From positions 248,001 to 312,000 of the forward strand of contig JANQKZ010000038.1 of assembly GCA_028280845.1 (NCBI GenBank): a DNA stretch of 64,000 nucleotides, written 5' to 3'. The first letter of the stretch is position 1; every line of letters starts with the position of its first letter. The notes beneath the pieces were generated by a model, which was given only the letters and a program-made list of their open reading frames with translations, was not told where the DNA came from and did no database searches. The position numbers and the translations under genes were made by a program. The stretch comes from Opitutales bacterium (GTDB lineage: Bacteria; Verrucomicrobiota; Verrucomicrobiia; Opitutales; JABSRG01). Below, in pieces: positions 54,523 to 63,596 of this stretch.

Positions 54523-57500
54523 ATGCGCTCCCCGGAACAACTCGCCACCAAACCAGGCCCCCTCGCCTGGTTCGCCCGCAACCATGTCGTGGCCAACTTG
54601 ATGATGGTGGTCCTGCTCGCCGGAGGCGCCCTCCAGGTGAGCAACATGAACAAGGAGGTCTTCCCCGACTTCACCTTCGATGCCGTCACCGTCAGCGTCT
54701 CCTTCCCCGGGTCGACCCCGGAAGACTCTGAACAGGGCATCGTCCTCGCCATTGAGGAAGCGGTCCGGGGCCTCGAAGGTGTGGTCGAAATCAATTCCAC
54801 CGCCCGCGAGGGCGGGGCCACCGTCAGCATCGAATATGAGCTCGGCACCAACGAACAGAAATTTTACCAGGAGGTCCAGCAGGCCATCGACCGTATCCGC
54901 ACCTTTCCCGAAGAGGCCGAAGAACCCCGCATATCCCTCGCCTCCCGCCGCCGCGAGGTGATCGATGCCGTGATCTTTGGCAACGCCTCCGAGCACGTCC
55001 TGCGAAACCTCGCGGAGGAAGCCCGCTTCACCCTTCTCGCCCACCCTTCCATTTCCCAAATCGATTACCAGTCCTCCAAAAACCTTGAAATCCATATCCA
55101 GCCCTCCATGGAAAGCCTGCGCCGCTACGGCCTGAGCTTTCAGGATATTTCGCGGATGGTCTCCCAGACCTCGGTCGAAGTCCCCGGAGGCAGCGTCCGT
55201 ACCCAGGGAGGAGAAATCCTCGTCCGCTTTGACGAGCGCAAAGACTTTGCCCGTGAATTTGCCCGGATTCCCCTCCTTACCACCCAATCCGGAGCTATCG
55301 TCCGCCTCGAGGATGTCGCCCGGGTCGAAGAGAAATTCGAAGATGTCATCCGACTCGATTTCTACAACGGCCTGCCCGCCATGGGCCTGGAAATCTATCG
55401 GGTCGGCGACCAGACCCCCCTCGAAGTCACCACTGCCGTTCGGGAAGTGATGAGCGAGTTCGAGGCCTCCCTCCCGGAAGGAATCAACTTTGCCATCCGC
55501 AATGACCGGTCTGAGATCTATAAACAGCGCCAGGACCTCCTCCTGAAAAACGGCATGATCGGTCTGACGCTCGTCCTCGTCCTCCTCGGCACCTTTCTCG
55601 AAGTGCGCCTTGCCTTCTGGGTCACCATGGGGATTCCCATCTCCTTTCTCGGAGCCTTCCTCTTCCTCCCCGAACTCGGTGTCACCCTGAACATGATCTC
55701 CATGTTCGCCTTCCTCATTGCCCTCGGTATTGTGGTCGACGACGCCATCGTCGTCGGAGAAAATATATACGAAAACCGGCAAAACGGCATGCCGCCCATG
55801 AAGGCCGCCATCGCCGGGGTGCGACAGGTGGCCGTGCCGGTGACCTTCAGCATCCTGACCAACGTCGTCGCCTTCCTGCCTCTCTATTTTGTGCCCGGCT
55901 TTATCGGCAAGATATGGAAGGTCATCCCCCTCGTCGTCGGCACCGTCTTCATAGTTTCCCTCATCGAGGCCCTTGCCATTCTGCCGGCCCACTTGGGCCA
56001 TTTGAAAGACAAACCGGATCGCGGCGTCATGAAGCGTATCCACGGATTTCAGCAAAAAGTCAGCAACCTCCTCCGCAACCTCATATACAACCTGTACGGG
56101 CCCTTCCTCGATGCCTGCATGCGCCACCGCTACCTGGTCGCCAGCACCAGCATCGCCATCCTTATGGTATCCCTCGCCTTCGCCATGAGCGGACGCATGG
56201 GCATGACCCTCTTTCCTTCCGTGGATTCAGACTACTCCTTTGTCAGCGTGCGCATGCCTTTGGGATCCCCCGAAAGTGAGATTTTTGCGGTGCAAAAAAA
56301 GCTCGACGAAGCGGCTCAACGCGTGATCGAAAAGAACGGCGGGCAGGGGATGTATGAAGGCACTTTTACCCAGATTCAGGGAGACTCCATTTCCTCCCGT
56401 ATCTACCTGGCTCCCCCTGATGTTCGCCCCTTGGAGAACCCGGAAGTCATCCAGAAGTGGCGGCAGGAGTTGGGCCCGATCCCCAGTGCCCAGGCAGTCC
56501 GCTTCCAGTCGAATCGAGGCGGCCCCGGCGGCCGTGGGAATGACCTCACCATCGAACTCGCTCACAGCGATGTGAAAACCCTCGAGCAGGCTGCCGCCCA
56601 GCTGGCCGAGGCCTTGGAACAGTTCCCCAGCACCAAAGACGTGGATGAAGGCTTCACCCCCGGTAAAATGCAGCTCGATTTCACCCTTAAGCCGGAGGGC
56701 CGCAGCCTCGGCCTGACCTCCAGCAATGTCGCCTCACAAATCCGTTCCGCCTTTTACGGCTCCCAGGCCATCCGGCAACAGCGCGGCCGGGATGAAGTCC
56801 GCGTCCTGGTCAAACTCCCCGAGGAGGATAGCCGGAGCCGCTACTCCATCGAACAGATGATGATCCAAACCCCGTCCGACGCCTTCGTCCCTCTCCGCAA
56901 GATTGCCGATTTCAACTGGGGCCGCGCCTACACCAGCATCGAGCGCCGGGACGGCCGCCGCATCATTGAGGTCGAGGCCGGGGTCGAACCGCGCGATGAG
57001 GTCACCCAGATCCTGAATACTTTGCAGGCCGATGTCTTACCCCAGCTCTTGCGGGACTACCCCGGGTTGGCCTATTCCTTCGAAGGATCCCAGGCCGATA
57101 TCCGCGAGTCCATGGCCGGCCTCGGCCAGGGCTTCATCCTTGCCTGTGTCATCATCTTCGTCCTCCTGGCTATTCCTTTTGGCAGCTATACCCAGCCCCT
57201 CATCGTCATGACCGCCCTCCCCTTCGGCATGGTCGGTGCCTTCATCGGTCACTGGATCATGGGTTACAGCCTCAGCGTCATCAGCATGATGGGCATCGTC
57301 GCCCTCTGTGGCGTCGTCATCAATGACTCCCTCATCATGGTCGTCTTTGCCAACGACCAGCGCAAAGAAGGTAAGAACCGCTACCAGGCGATGCACCTCG
57401 CCGGGGTCCGCCGTTTCCGCCCCATCCTCCTCACCACCATGACCACCTTCTTCGGCCTCGCTCCCATGATTTTCGAAACCTCACGCCAGGCCCGCTTCAT

Positions 57501-57702
57501 GATCCCCATGGCCATCTCTCTCGGCTATGGCCTCGTCTTCGCCACCGCCATCACCCTCGTCCTCGTCCCCTCCCTCTATCTCATCCTCGAGGACATCCAG
57601 GACTTCTTCGCCAAGCTCACCGGCAAACCCCGCAAATCCATGCACGAGCGCACTGAAGAAGAAAAGGAAGAGTTCGTCGAAGAACCGACCCTGAATGCCT
57701 GA
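54523..57702 (+). CDS. RND efflux pump, inner-membrane component
   Basis: 1059 residues with the ACR/RND layout: TM1 (NHVVANLMMVVLLAGGAL), a large periplasmic loop, TM2-6 with ALGIVVDDAIVVGENIYENRQNG (paired Asp of the proton relay), a second loop, and TM8-12 with GVVINDSLIMVVFANDQR. The acidic C-terminus ends in a run of glutamates. It exports hydrophobic or amphiphilic compounds with the adaptor and outer-membrane factor upstream, in the order OMF-adaptor-pump. The substrate is unknown. Confidence 0.92.
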   Translation: MRSPEQLATKPGPLAWFARNHVVANLMMVVLLAGGALQVSNMNKEVFPDFTFDAVTVSVSFPGSTPEDSEQGIVLAIEEAVRGLEGVVEINSTAREGGATVSIEYELGTNEQKFYQEVQQAIDRIRTFPEEAEEPRISLASRRREVIDAVIFGNASEHVLRNLAEEARFTLLAHPSISQIDYQSSKNLEIHIQPSMESLRRYGLSFQDISRMVSQTSVEVPGGSVRTQGGEILVRFDERKDFAREFARIPLLTTQSGAIVRLEDVARVEEKFEDVIRLDFYNGLPAMGLEIYRVGDQTPLEVTTAVREVMSEFEASLPEGINFAIRNDRSEIYKQRQDLLLKNGMIGLTLVLVLLGTFLEVRLAFWVTMGIPISFLGAFLFLPELGVTLNMISMFAFLIALGIVVDDAIVVGENIYENRQNGMPPMKAAIAGVRQVAVPVTFSILTNVVAFLPLYFVPGFIGKIWKVIPLVVGTVFIVSLIEALAILPAHLGHLKDKPDRGVMKRIHGFQQKVSNLLRNLIYNLYGPFLDACMRHRYLVASTSIAILMVSLAFAMSGRMGMTLFPSVDSDYSFVSVRMPLGSPESEIFAVQKKLDEAAQRVIEKNGGQGMYEGTFTQIQGDSISSRIYLAPPDVRPLENPEVIQKWRQELGPIPSAQAVRFQSNRGGPGGRGNDLTIELAHSDVKTLEQAAAQLAEALEQFPSTKDVDEGFTPGKMQLDFTLKPEGRSLGLTSSNVASQIRSAFYGSQAIRQQRGRDEVRVLVKLPEEDSRSRYSIEQMMIQTPSDAFVPLRKIADFNWGRAYTSIERRDGRRIIEVEAGVEPRDEVTQILNTLQADVLPQLLRDYPGLAYSFEGSQADIRESMAGLGQGFILACVIIFVLLAIPFGSYTQPLIVMTALPFGMVGAFIGHWIMGYSLSVISMMGIVALCGVVINDSLIMVVFANDQRKEGKNRYQAMHLAGVRRFRPILLTTMTTFFGLAPMIFETSRQARFMIPMAISLGYGLVFATAITLVLVPSLYLILEDIQDFFAKLTGKPRKSMHERTEEEKEEFVEEPTLNA

Positions 57703-57955
57703 AAAGGAAGGAAATCCTAATTTTTTAATCCGGAACCCGGGCCCATACCCATTTCAGTATCAAAGCCGGAATTCATTTTTCCCTTTTTGGATTTCGGATT
57801 TGTTTTGGGGTTTAGCGTTTAGGATTTCTCCATTTGGCTACTTGGGTATTTCGTCATTCCAGAACTCCTTCATGTTCACTTTCATTCCATGATTTATTGA
57901 AAAACAATAAATTCTTATTGACTTAACCTATAAATTTATTGTTTTTCAATAAATC
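57703..57955. other. Spacer before the DUF2975 operon
   Basis: 253 bp without a gene. It contains low-complexity words (TTTCGGATTTGTTTTGGGG, GGCTACTTGGGTATTTCGTC). A related word occurs in inverted form at 58832-58854 on the far side of the operon. The right end is the palindrome pair described separately. Confidence 0.5.
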
Positions 57956-57961
57956 ATGGAA
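57885..57961. promoter_or_regulatory. Perfect 29-bp inverted repeat made of two palindromic operators
   Basis: Arms 57885-57913 and 57933-57961 are perfect inverted copies around a 19-bp centre. Each arm contains TTTATTG-N5-CAATAAA, a palindrome by itself. The right arm includes the start codon of the DUF2975 gene. Two identical operators flanking the promoter centre suggest autoregulation by the HTH protein of the operon. Confidence 0.7.
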
Positions 57962-58600
57962 ACACAAGTCACCGCTCGATCTCTCAAAATCCTGCTCCTG
58001 TTTTTAAACCTCAGTTGGTGGACCACCCTCATCGGAGGGGGCCTCCTGCTCCTGATTGTCATAGTAATCCCTTTTACTGATCGGGATGCCACGGTAGAGC
58101 GCTCCTTTCGCGCTGAGGTGAACCTTAAAGACACCTCGGCTTTTCAGGTCAAATCCACATCCGGCGAGGCCGGTTCCATTGAATTCAAGGAGCCCATCCT
58201 GGCCAAGATTACCCTGCCGGAAACCAGGCGAACCCAAAGCACGGAAGATTGGATTCTGATTCCGATCGTCGCTTTTGCTCTCGGAATCAGCTTGTGGTTC
58301 ATTCACTTGCTGAGGCAGATCTGCCGGAGTGTCCGCGACGGAGAGCCCTTCACCCTGATCAATGCCAAGCGCATCCGGCTGTTGGCCCTGGCCCTCTTCC
58401 TCGGCACCGTGTTGGGCGACAACCTCCAATCCCTGTTCCGTATGTTCGCCGCCCGCGGCGTCCAACCCGATGGATTCACCTTTTCCGCCTCATTTGGAAT
58501 CGGGGGCGAAATCCTCTTCCTCGTCCTCATCCTCATGGTGCTCTCCGAAGTCTTTCGTCTCGGTGCCCGGATGCAGGAAGACCAGAAATTGACCATCTAA
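57956..58600 (+). CDS. DUF2975 membrane protein
   Basis: 214 residues with four TM segments (TTLIGGGLLLLIVIVIPF; WILIPIVAFALGISLWFIHLL; IRLLALALFLGTVLGDNL; GEILFLVLILMVLSEVF). The family signature is INAKRIRLLALALFLG and the RLGARMQEDQKLTI end. DUF2975 genes are typically followed by a small Cro-type regulator, as here. The pair may act as a membrane sensor with its cognate regulator; the signal is unknown. Confidence 0.85.
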   Translation: METQVTARSLKILLLFLNLSWWTTLIGGGLLLLIVIVIPFTDRDATVERSFRAEVNLKDTSAFQVKSTSGEAGSIEFKEPILAKITLPETRRTQSTEDWILIPIVAFALGISLWFIHLLRQICRSVRDGEPFTLINAKRIRLLALALFLGTVLGDNLQSLFRMFAARGVQPDGFTFSASFGIGGEILFLVLILMVLSEVFRLGARMQEDQKLTI

Positions 58601-58618
58601 CGGCCTAGCCCCTCCCTC

Positions 58619-58834
58619 ATGCCCATCAAAGTCAAACTGGACCGCGTCATGCTCGATCAAGCGGTATCGCTCACCGAGCTGGCCGACCGCATCGGGATCA
58701 CCCTCGCCAACCTCTCCATCCTTAAAACAGGCAAAGCCAAAGCCATTCGCTTCTCCACTCTCGAAGCCCTCTGCCAGGAGCTAAACTGCCAACCCGGGGA
58801 CCTGATTGTTTTCGAAGAAAACGAACAAGAATGA
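58619..58834 (+). CDS. Cro/C1-type HTH regulator (YozG-like)
   Basis: 71 residues, one HTH domain (VSLTELADRIGITLANLSILKTGKAKAIRFSTLEALCQELNCQPGDL). It follows the DUF2975 gene by 18 bp, the usual partnership. It probably binds the TTTATTG-N5-CAATAAA palindromes at 57885-57961 and regulates its own operon. Confidence 0.87.
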   Translation: MPIKVKLDRVMLDQAVSLTELADRIGITLANLSILKTGKAKAIRFSTLEALCQELNCQPGDLIVFEENEQE

Positions 58835-58870
58835 CGAAGTAGCCAAATACCCAATACCGTGGTCCCCCAA

Positions 58871-59287
58871 TCAACCACGATAGATTTTGGCAAAGATCAG
58901 ATGGAGTTCCTTGGCCTCTTGAAAAACCGGGATGCCTGTCTCCCTCAGTTCGGGAACAGCGCGAACAATCATACGGACAAAAAACTTCGTCTCGCGGGCT
59001 TCCTTCTTGCAGGTTGAAATCTTGTGGCGGAAATCCTTTTTCGAAACCGCGTCATCAGCCTCACAATAATTCGCACCCACACTCGTCCCCGCCCCAATGA
59101 TTTGAGAAATCAATCGCTCAGTTAAGCAGGACCTCGGGACCTTCTTGGCAAAATCAATCACCATCTCCCCAAACCGAGCCGTCCGCTCAGCAAGATCATA
59201 CGGCTTCCCTCCTTCATTTAATTGGAAGGCTTCGTCATTGGATATTTTATCATTTCTTAGGTATTTGGGTGTTTCATCATTCGTCAT
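58871..59287 (-). CDS. Four-helix-bundle protein (23S rRNA IVS type)
   Basis: 138 residues with GGAGGAGG before ATG 59287. The core ERTARFGEMVIDFAKKVPRSCLTERLISQIIGAGTSVGANYCEADDAVSKKDFRHKISTCKKEARETKFFVRMI is the classic S23/IVP pattern. The N-terminal 25 residues are low-complexity and match nearby spacer words. A second family member in this window is at 24077. Confidence 0.9.
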   Translation of the reverse strand: MTNDETPKYLRNDKISNDEAFQLNEGGKPYDLAERTARFGEMVIDFAKKVPRSCLTERLISQIIGAGTSVGANYCEADDAVSKKDFRHKISTCKKEARETKFFVRMIVRAVPELRETGIPVFQEAKELHLIFAKIYRG

Positions 59288-59312
59288 TTTTCCTCCTCCT
59301 TCCCCTCACGGT

Positions 59313-60722
59313 TCACACGTCCACGACTTCCCCCAACTCCGGAAGAACCGCCTCATTCCCCCACCGCTTCTGAATCTCCCGCGCCAGGGGTTCCCGGCCT
59401 TTCGCCTCCCCATGATTCAGGATGATCCGCGGGCTGTCCTTCCCCGGAGCCAGCTCGCCCAGCCAGTGCAGCAAATCATCCTGCCCGGCATGCGCACTGA
59501 ACCCACCCAGGGTGTGGATCGTCGCCTTCACCGAGATAGCTTCGCCAAAAATTTTCACTTCATCGCGACCTTCCACCAGCAGCCGTCCCAAGGTGCCTTC
59601 GCCTTGATAACCCACAAAGAGCACATCAGTATTGGCCTTCCACAGACTGTGCCGGAAATGATGCAGAATCCGCCCCCCCGTGCACATTCCCGAGCCCGCA
59701 ATCACCATCATCGGCCCCTTCACCTTATTGATCGCACGTGATTCATCGGCCGACATGCAGAGCTTCAAGGTATCCAGGTCTGCCCGGATCGGCTTGTCCT
59801 TCCGGTGGGCCATAAATTCCTCGTCAAACAGCTCCACGTGCCGCCAGTAGATGTCTGTCGCCTTGATCGCCATCGGGCTGTCCAGGAAAATCGGAAACTT
59901 GGGCACCCCACCATGGCGGAACATGAGGGCCAGGAGGTAGATCAACAGCTGCGACCGCCCCACCGCAAAACTGGGCACCAGCAGCCGCGCCTTGCGCTTC
60001 ACCGCCGCATGGATGATCGCCTCAAACTCATCAATCGTGGGCCCCAGCGGTTTGTGGCTCCGGTCGCCATAGGTCGACTCCATCACGACCACATCCGCCG
60101 ATCGAAATTGTTCCGGGTCTCGCAGAATCGGCGCCCCGGTCGGCCCCAGATCCCCCGAAAAGATCACCCGCTTTTCTCCGCCTTCCCCAGCCTGTAGCCG
60201 CAACAGGATGCTTGCCGAGCCGATCATGTGTCCAGCTTCCGCCCACTTTGCACTGATTTGAGGAGTCAGCTGCACCCAGTCATCATAGGGAACCGCCCGC
60301 AGCCGCTTCAGGGTTTCGTCCACATCTGCCTGGGAATAGGTCGGTTCCAATGCTTCCTTCCCCGCCCGCAAGCGCCGGCGATTCGTCCGTTCCAGGTCCA
60401 TCATCTGGATATGGACCGAGTCTTCCAGGATCAGGGCCGCCACCTCCCCCGTGGCCTGCGTGCAATAAATCTGCCCGGTGTAGCCGTGTTTGATCAATAA
60501 AGGCAAGCGCCCCACATGGTCCAGGTGCGCATGGGTGAGCAGCACCGCGTGCAGCCCGGCAGGGTTCAACTCCTGGGAGACCGCATTCTTCCCCTCCGGC
60601 TGCCCATAGCCCTGAAACAACCCGAAATCCACCAGAATTCTCGATTCGAGATGAGCCACCAGGGTGGCCGATCCGGTCACTTCCCCGGCCGCCCCTAAAA
60701 AGCGAAGCGTTGTGTGCGACAT
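59313..60722 (-). CDS. Beta-CASP metallo-beta-lactamase-fold RNase-type hydrolase
   Basis: 469 residues. The metallo-beta-lactamase zinc motif THAHLDHVGRLP (H64, H66, D68, H69) is followed by a beta-CASP domain and the RMMBL C-terminus (GGFSAHAGQDDLLHWLGE). VIAGSGMCTGGRILHHFRHSLW is typical of the YSH1/CPSF-like group. In bacteria such proteins are predicted RNA nucleases involved in RNA processing or decay. No operon partner. Confidence 0.9.
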   Translation of the reverse strand: MSHTTLRFLGAAGEVTGSATLVAHLESRILVDFGLFQGYGQPEGKNAVSQELNPAGLHAVLLTHAHLDHVGRLPLLIKHGYTGQIYCTQATGEVAALILEDSVHIQMMDLERTNRRRLRAGKEALEPTYSQADVDETLKRLRAVPYDDWVQLTPQISAKWAEAGHMIGSASILLRLQAGEGGEKRVIFSGDLGPTGAPILRDPEQFRSADVVVMESTYGDRSHKPLGPTIDEFEAIIHAAVKRKARLLVPSFAVGRSQLLIYLLALMFRHGGVPKFPIFLDSPMAIKATDIYWRHVELFDEEFMAHRKDKPIRADLDTLKLCMSADESRAINKVKGPMMVIAGSGMCTGGRILHHFRHSLWKANTDVLFVGYQGEGTLGRLLVEGRDEVKIFGEAISVKATIHTLGGFSAHAGQDDLLHWLGELAPGKDSPRIILNHGEAKGREPLAREIQKRWGNEAVLPELGEVVDV

Positions 60723-61052
60723 GGAATAAGCCTACAGTTAATCCTCCAAACCCTAAAGACGAAAATCCCGTCCCTCCTCAACCCGACCTCAACCTGGAGA
60801 CGCCTTTCCCAGGCCGCAGGTGAAAAAAAATCCGGATATAGATTCCATATGGAACCCAACCCCCCTACTCAAGGTTCAGGTAGAATAAGGTTCCCCAGCT
60901 TCAAGGTGTGAGCTTAAATCCTGATTCATTCTGTATCCCCAAAAGCCTCAAGCCTAGCCTGTCCTTCCCAGACGCTTATCAACCCGTTCTAGACATCGAG
61001 CCCAATTCTATCCAATATCCCACTATTCTGTTCACCTCAAAAACATAATCAT
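60723..61052. promoter_or_regulatory. Divergent spacer with a short perfect palindrome
   Basis: 330 bp. TTCCATATGGAA (60843-60854) is a 12-bp perfect palindrome and could be an operator for the exported oxidoreductase. Otherwise no gene or other clear element is seen. Confidence 0.35.
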
Positions 61053-62375
61053 ATGACTGATTTATCCCGCCGTACCTTTCTCAAGAAAACCTCCGCCGGC
61101 CTGACCGCTGCCACCGCAGCCGGTCTGGCTGCTTCCACTTCCGCCCAGGGCGCCCCTCATGCGGGCGGCTCCGACAAAATCCGGGTTGGTGTGGTCGGCA
61201 CCGGTGGCCGGGGCACCGGCGCCTGCATGGACATTGCCGAGGCCCACCCCTCCGTCGAGATCTACGCCATGTATGACCTCTTCCACGACCGCGTCATGGA
61301 GTCCTATAAGCGGCTCAAGACCGGTGAAGACCGCGGCAGTGGCGTCAATTTCCGCCGCGGCATCCCCAAGGAGCAATTCAATGTCACCAAAGACCGGATC
61401 TTCTCCGACTGGGACGGCTTTGATGCCCTCCTCGATTCCGGTATCGATGTCATCATCCTGGCCACCCCTCCCGGCTTCCGTCCCTATCATACCCGCAAGG
61501 CCGTGGAGAAAGGCATTCACCTCTTCATTGAAAAACCGGTCGCCGTCGACCCGGCCGGGGTCCGGCATTTCATGGAATCCGTAGAAATGGCCGAAAAGAA
61601 AGGTATCTATATCCTGACCGGTACCCAGCGCCGCCATGATCCTTCATGGAAAGACACCATCGCCCGGATCCATGAAGGTGCCATTGGAGACATTAAAGGC
61701 GGTTCCATTTATTGGATGGGGTCCGAACTCTGGCACCGCGGCAGCAACCCCCGCTGGTCCGATATGGAATACCAATGCCGCAACTGGTATTATTTCAACT
61801 GGCTCTCCGGTGACCATATCGTCGAGCAACATCTCCACAATGTGGATGTCATGCTCTGGGTCATGGGAACCCTTCCCGTCTCCGCCTATGGTATGGGGGG
61901 TCGCGGCAACCGCACCGACCCGAAATACGGTAACATCTGGGATCATTTTGCCGTCGAATACGTCTTCCCCGATGGGCAGCGTTGGCATAGCATGTCCCGC
62001 CAGATCCCGCGGGGCCAGGGCACCAGCCGCGTCGGCGAATTCGTCGTCGGCACAAAAGGCACCTCCGACCCCAAGGGCTTTATCCACGGAGAGCATGCCT
62101 GGGAATACACCGGAAAGCAGGTCCGCTCCCAGCTGCAGGAACACGTCAATTTCATCAACGACCTCCGGGCCGGAAAGTATATGAACGAAGGCAAACAGGT
62201 CGCCGAGGCCACCATGGGCTGTATCCTCGGCCGCATGTCCGCCTACACCGGCCGCCAGATCAAGTGGGACTGGGCCTGGAACGCCTCCCAGCTCGATACC
62301 TTCCCTGAAAAACTGGCCTGGGGCGACCATCCGGTCCCAGATGTCCCCATCGCCGGCATGGAGACACTGGTCTAG
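61053..62375 (+). CDS. Gfo/Idh/MocA oxidoreductase, TAT-exported
   Basis: 440 residues with a twin-arginine leader (LSRRTFLKKTSAGLTAATAAGLAASTSAQ). The Rossmann start is KIRVGVVGTGGRGTGACMDIA, and EKPVA (in HLFIEKPVAVDPAG) is the family's nicotinamide-binding motif. Substrate domain: DHIVEQHLHNVDVMLW. These exported verrucomicrobial members act on sugars or glycosides with tightly bound NAD(P). A clear terminator follows. Confidence 0.9.
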   Translation: MTDLSRRTFLKKTSAGLTAATAAGLAASTSAQGAPHAGGSDKIRVGVVGTGGRGTGACMDIAEAHPSVEIYAMYDLFHDRVMESYKRLKTGEDRGSGVNFRRGIPKEQFNVTKDRIFSDWDGFDALLDSGIDVIILATPPGFRPYHTRKAVEKGIHLFIEKPVAVDPAGVRHFMESVEMAEKKGIYILTGTQRRHDPSWKDTIARIHEGAIGDIKGGSIYWMGSELWHRGSNPRWSDMEYQCRNWYYFNWLSGDHIVEQHLHNVDVMLWVMGTLPVSAYGMGGRGNRTDPKYGNIWDHFAVEYVFPDGQRWHSMSRQIPRGQGTSRVGEFVVGTKGTSDPKGFIHGEHAWEYTGKQVRSQLQEHVNFINDLRAGKYMNEGKQVAEATMGCILGRMSAYTGRQIKWDWAWNASQLDTFPEKLAWGDHPVPDVPIAGMETLV

Positions 62376-62398
62376 ATTACATTAATGACTCGACCTTT

Positions 62399-62435
62399 AA
62401 CTGCCTCAGGACTAACCCTCTGAGGCAGTTTTTTT
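62399..62435 (+). terminator. Intrinsic terminator
   Basis: AACTGCCTCAG-N10-CTGAGGCAGTT followed by a T-run, an 11-pair perfect stem 23 bp after the oxidoreductase stop. The ATG of the next gene lies directly at its end. Confidence 0.9.
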
Positions 62436-63014
62436 ATGGGCCCGCTCTCCACACCCTGCCTTCCGCGCTGCCAGGTTATCCCCTCCTGGCTCGCCTTGCT
62501 CTTCCTTATGCTGCCACTCTCCCTCCCGGCCTCTCCCAGGGTGGCCGTCGTGGACTTTGATGTCCTCTCGCGCATGATGGCGGACCAGGATCCGGAATTT
62601 TCCCGCCGCTCCCAACTCCTTGAGGACCAGATCGCCGCCACACAAAACGGCATTGAAGAACTCAAAAAGACGATCGGGACCTTCAATTCCCAAGCCATTC
62701 GTATGAGCCGAGAGGGCAACCAGGCCCGGGCCGAGGAAATCTTCTCCCAGGCCCAGGCCTTCGAGGAAACCAGATCCGGGCAGGAACGGACCCTCGCCCG
62801 CCTCCAGGCCGACTTGGGTGCCCTCACCGTGGAGCTGGAACAGAAAATTTCTGCCGCCATCGCCGAGATCGCCAAAGCGAAAAACGTCGACCTGGTCCTC
62901 CAATCCCCCGAGCGGGGCGCCCCCCTCTTCCTGCATCAAACGGCCCCGCTGCATTTCATTCTCCTCAACCGGGATGTCGCCCGCACCCTCGGCCTTGACC
63001 CAGATCAGCCATGA
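62436..63014 (+). CDS. OmpH/Skp-like periplasmic protein 1
   Basis: 192 residues. Signal peptide (VIPSWLALLFLMLPLSLPASP), then the OmpH pattern: RVAVVDFDVLSRMM, a long coiled-coil (residues 50-130) and a closing beta-strand (NVDLVLQSPERG). Skp-like chaperones hold unfolded outer-membrane proteins. The start is at the foot of the terminator hairpin, so the real start may be a few codons downstream or the leader short. It overlaps the next gene by four bases (ATGA). Confidence 0.78.
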   Translation: MGPLSTPCLPRCQVIPSWLALLFLMLPLSLPASPRVAVVDFDVLSRMMADQDPEFSRRSQLLEDQIAATQNGIEELKKTIGTFNSQAIRMSREGNQARAEEIFSQAQAFEETRSGQERTLARLQADLGALTVELEQKISAAIAEIAKAKNVDLVLQSPERGAPLFLHQTAPLHFILLNRDVARTLGLDPDQP

Positions 63015-63580
63015 GTCCTCGCAGGTTCTCCCTCAGGTTCAGCCTGGCCCTACTATGGATCCTGAACGCGCCCCTCCACGCCAGTGATCCGGAAGCGGCC
63101 GCTCCCCCCATCCGGATTGCCATCCTCCGTGCGGATGATGTCATCCAGGGCTACTTCAACCAGGAAGCCGTCCGCCAGCAAATGGATGCCTCCTTCCGGA
63201 AAAGTGAACCCTATTTGAGGAAAAACCGGATCCTCAACAAGCTGATCCGCGAATACGAGACCGGCCAGGAAGCCCTCGACCAGGCCGAAACGGATGAACG
63301 CCGGTATGAGATCAGTCTCACCCTCAATAAGCTGGCCCAGGAAGCGAACCTCGCCCGCGAAGAGCTCCTCCAGATGGGAGAGGCCTACAAGCTCCAGGTC
63401 TTCGACCGCTGGAGAAACTCCATGATTCAAGCCGCCAGAGCCATGGCCGACGATCGCGGCATCACCCATCTCTACCTCGCCACCCAGGATTTCCTCCCCA
63501 CCGTTTACTACATCCGGGAAGGCTTCCCCCTCATCGACCTCACCCCCGATATTCAAGCCAAAATAGCCGGGGAAGGCTAA
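63011..63580 (+). CDS. OmpH/Skp-like periplasmic protein 2
   Basis: 189 residues with a signal peptide (FSLRFSLALLWILNAPLHA) and IRIAILRADDVIQGYF, a coiled-coil middle and AMADDRGITHLYLATQ near the end. This is the same layout as its neighbour, but diverged. Two tandem translationally coupled OmpH-like proteins may form a mixed or specialised chaperone. Confidence 0.7.
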   Translation: MSPRRFSLRFSLALLWILNAPLHASDPEAAAPPIRIAILRADDVIQGYFNQEAVRQQMDASFRKSEPYLRKNRILNKLIREYETGQEALDQAETDERRYEISLTLNKLAQEANLAREELLQMGEAYKLQVFDRWRNSMIQAARAMADDRGITHLYLATQDFLPTVYYIREGFPLIDLTPDIQAKIAGEG

Positions 63581-63596
63581 ATTCAGGCCCCAGCCA

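Noticed and set aside
54505-56127. 540-codon open frame antisense to the RND pump gene
   Set aside because: It is a mirror of the GC-rich pump gene, with His/Asp/Gly-rich low-information sequence; the rightward gene has full domain support.
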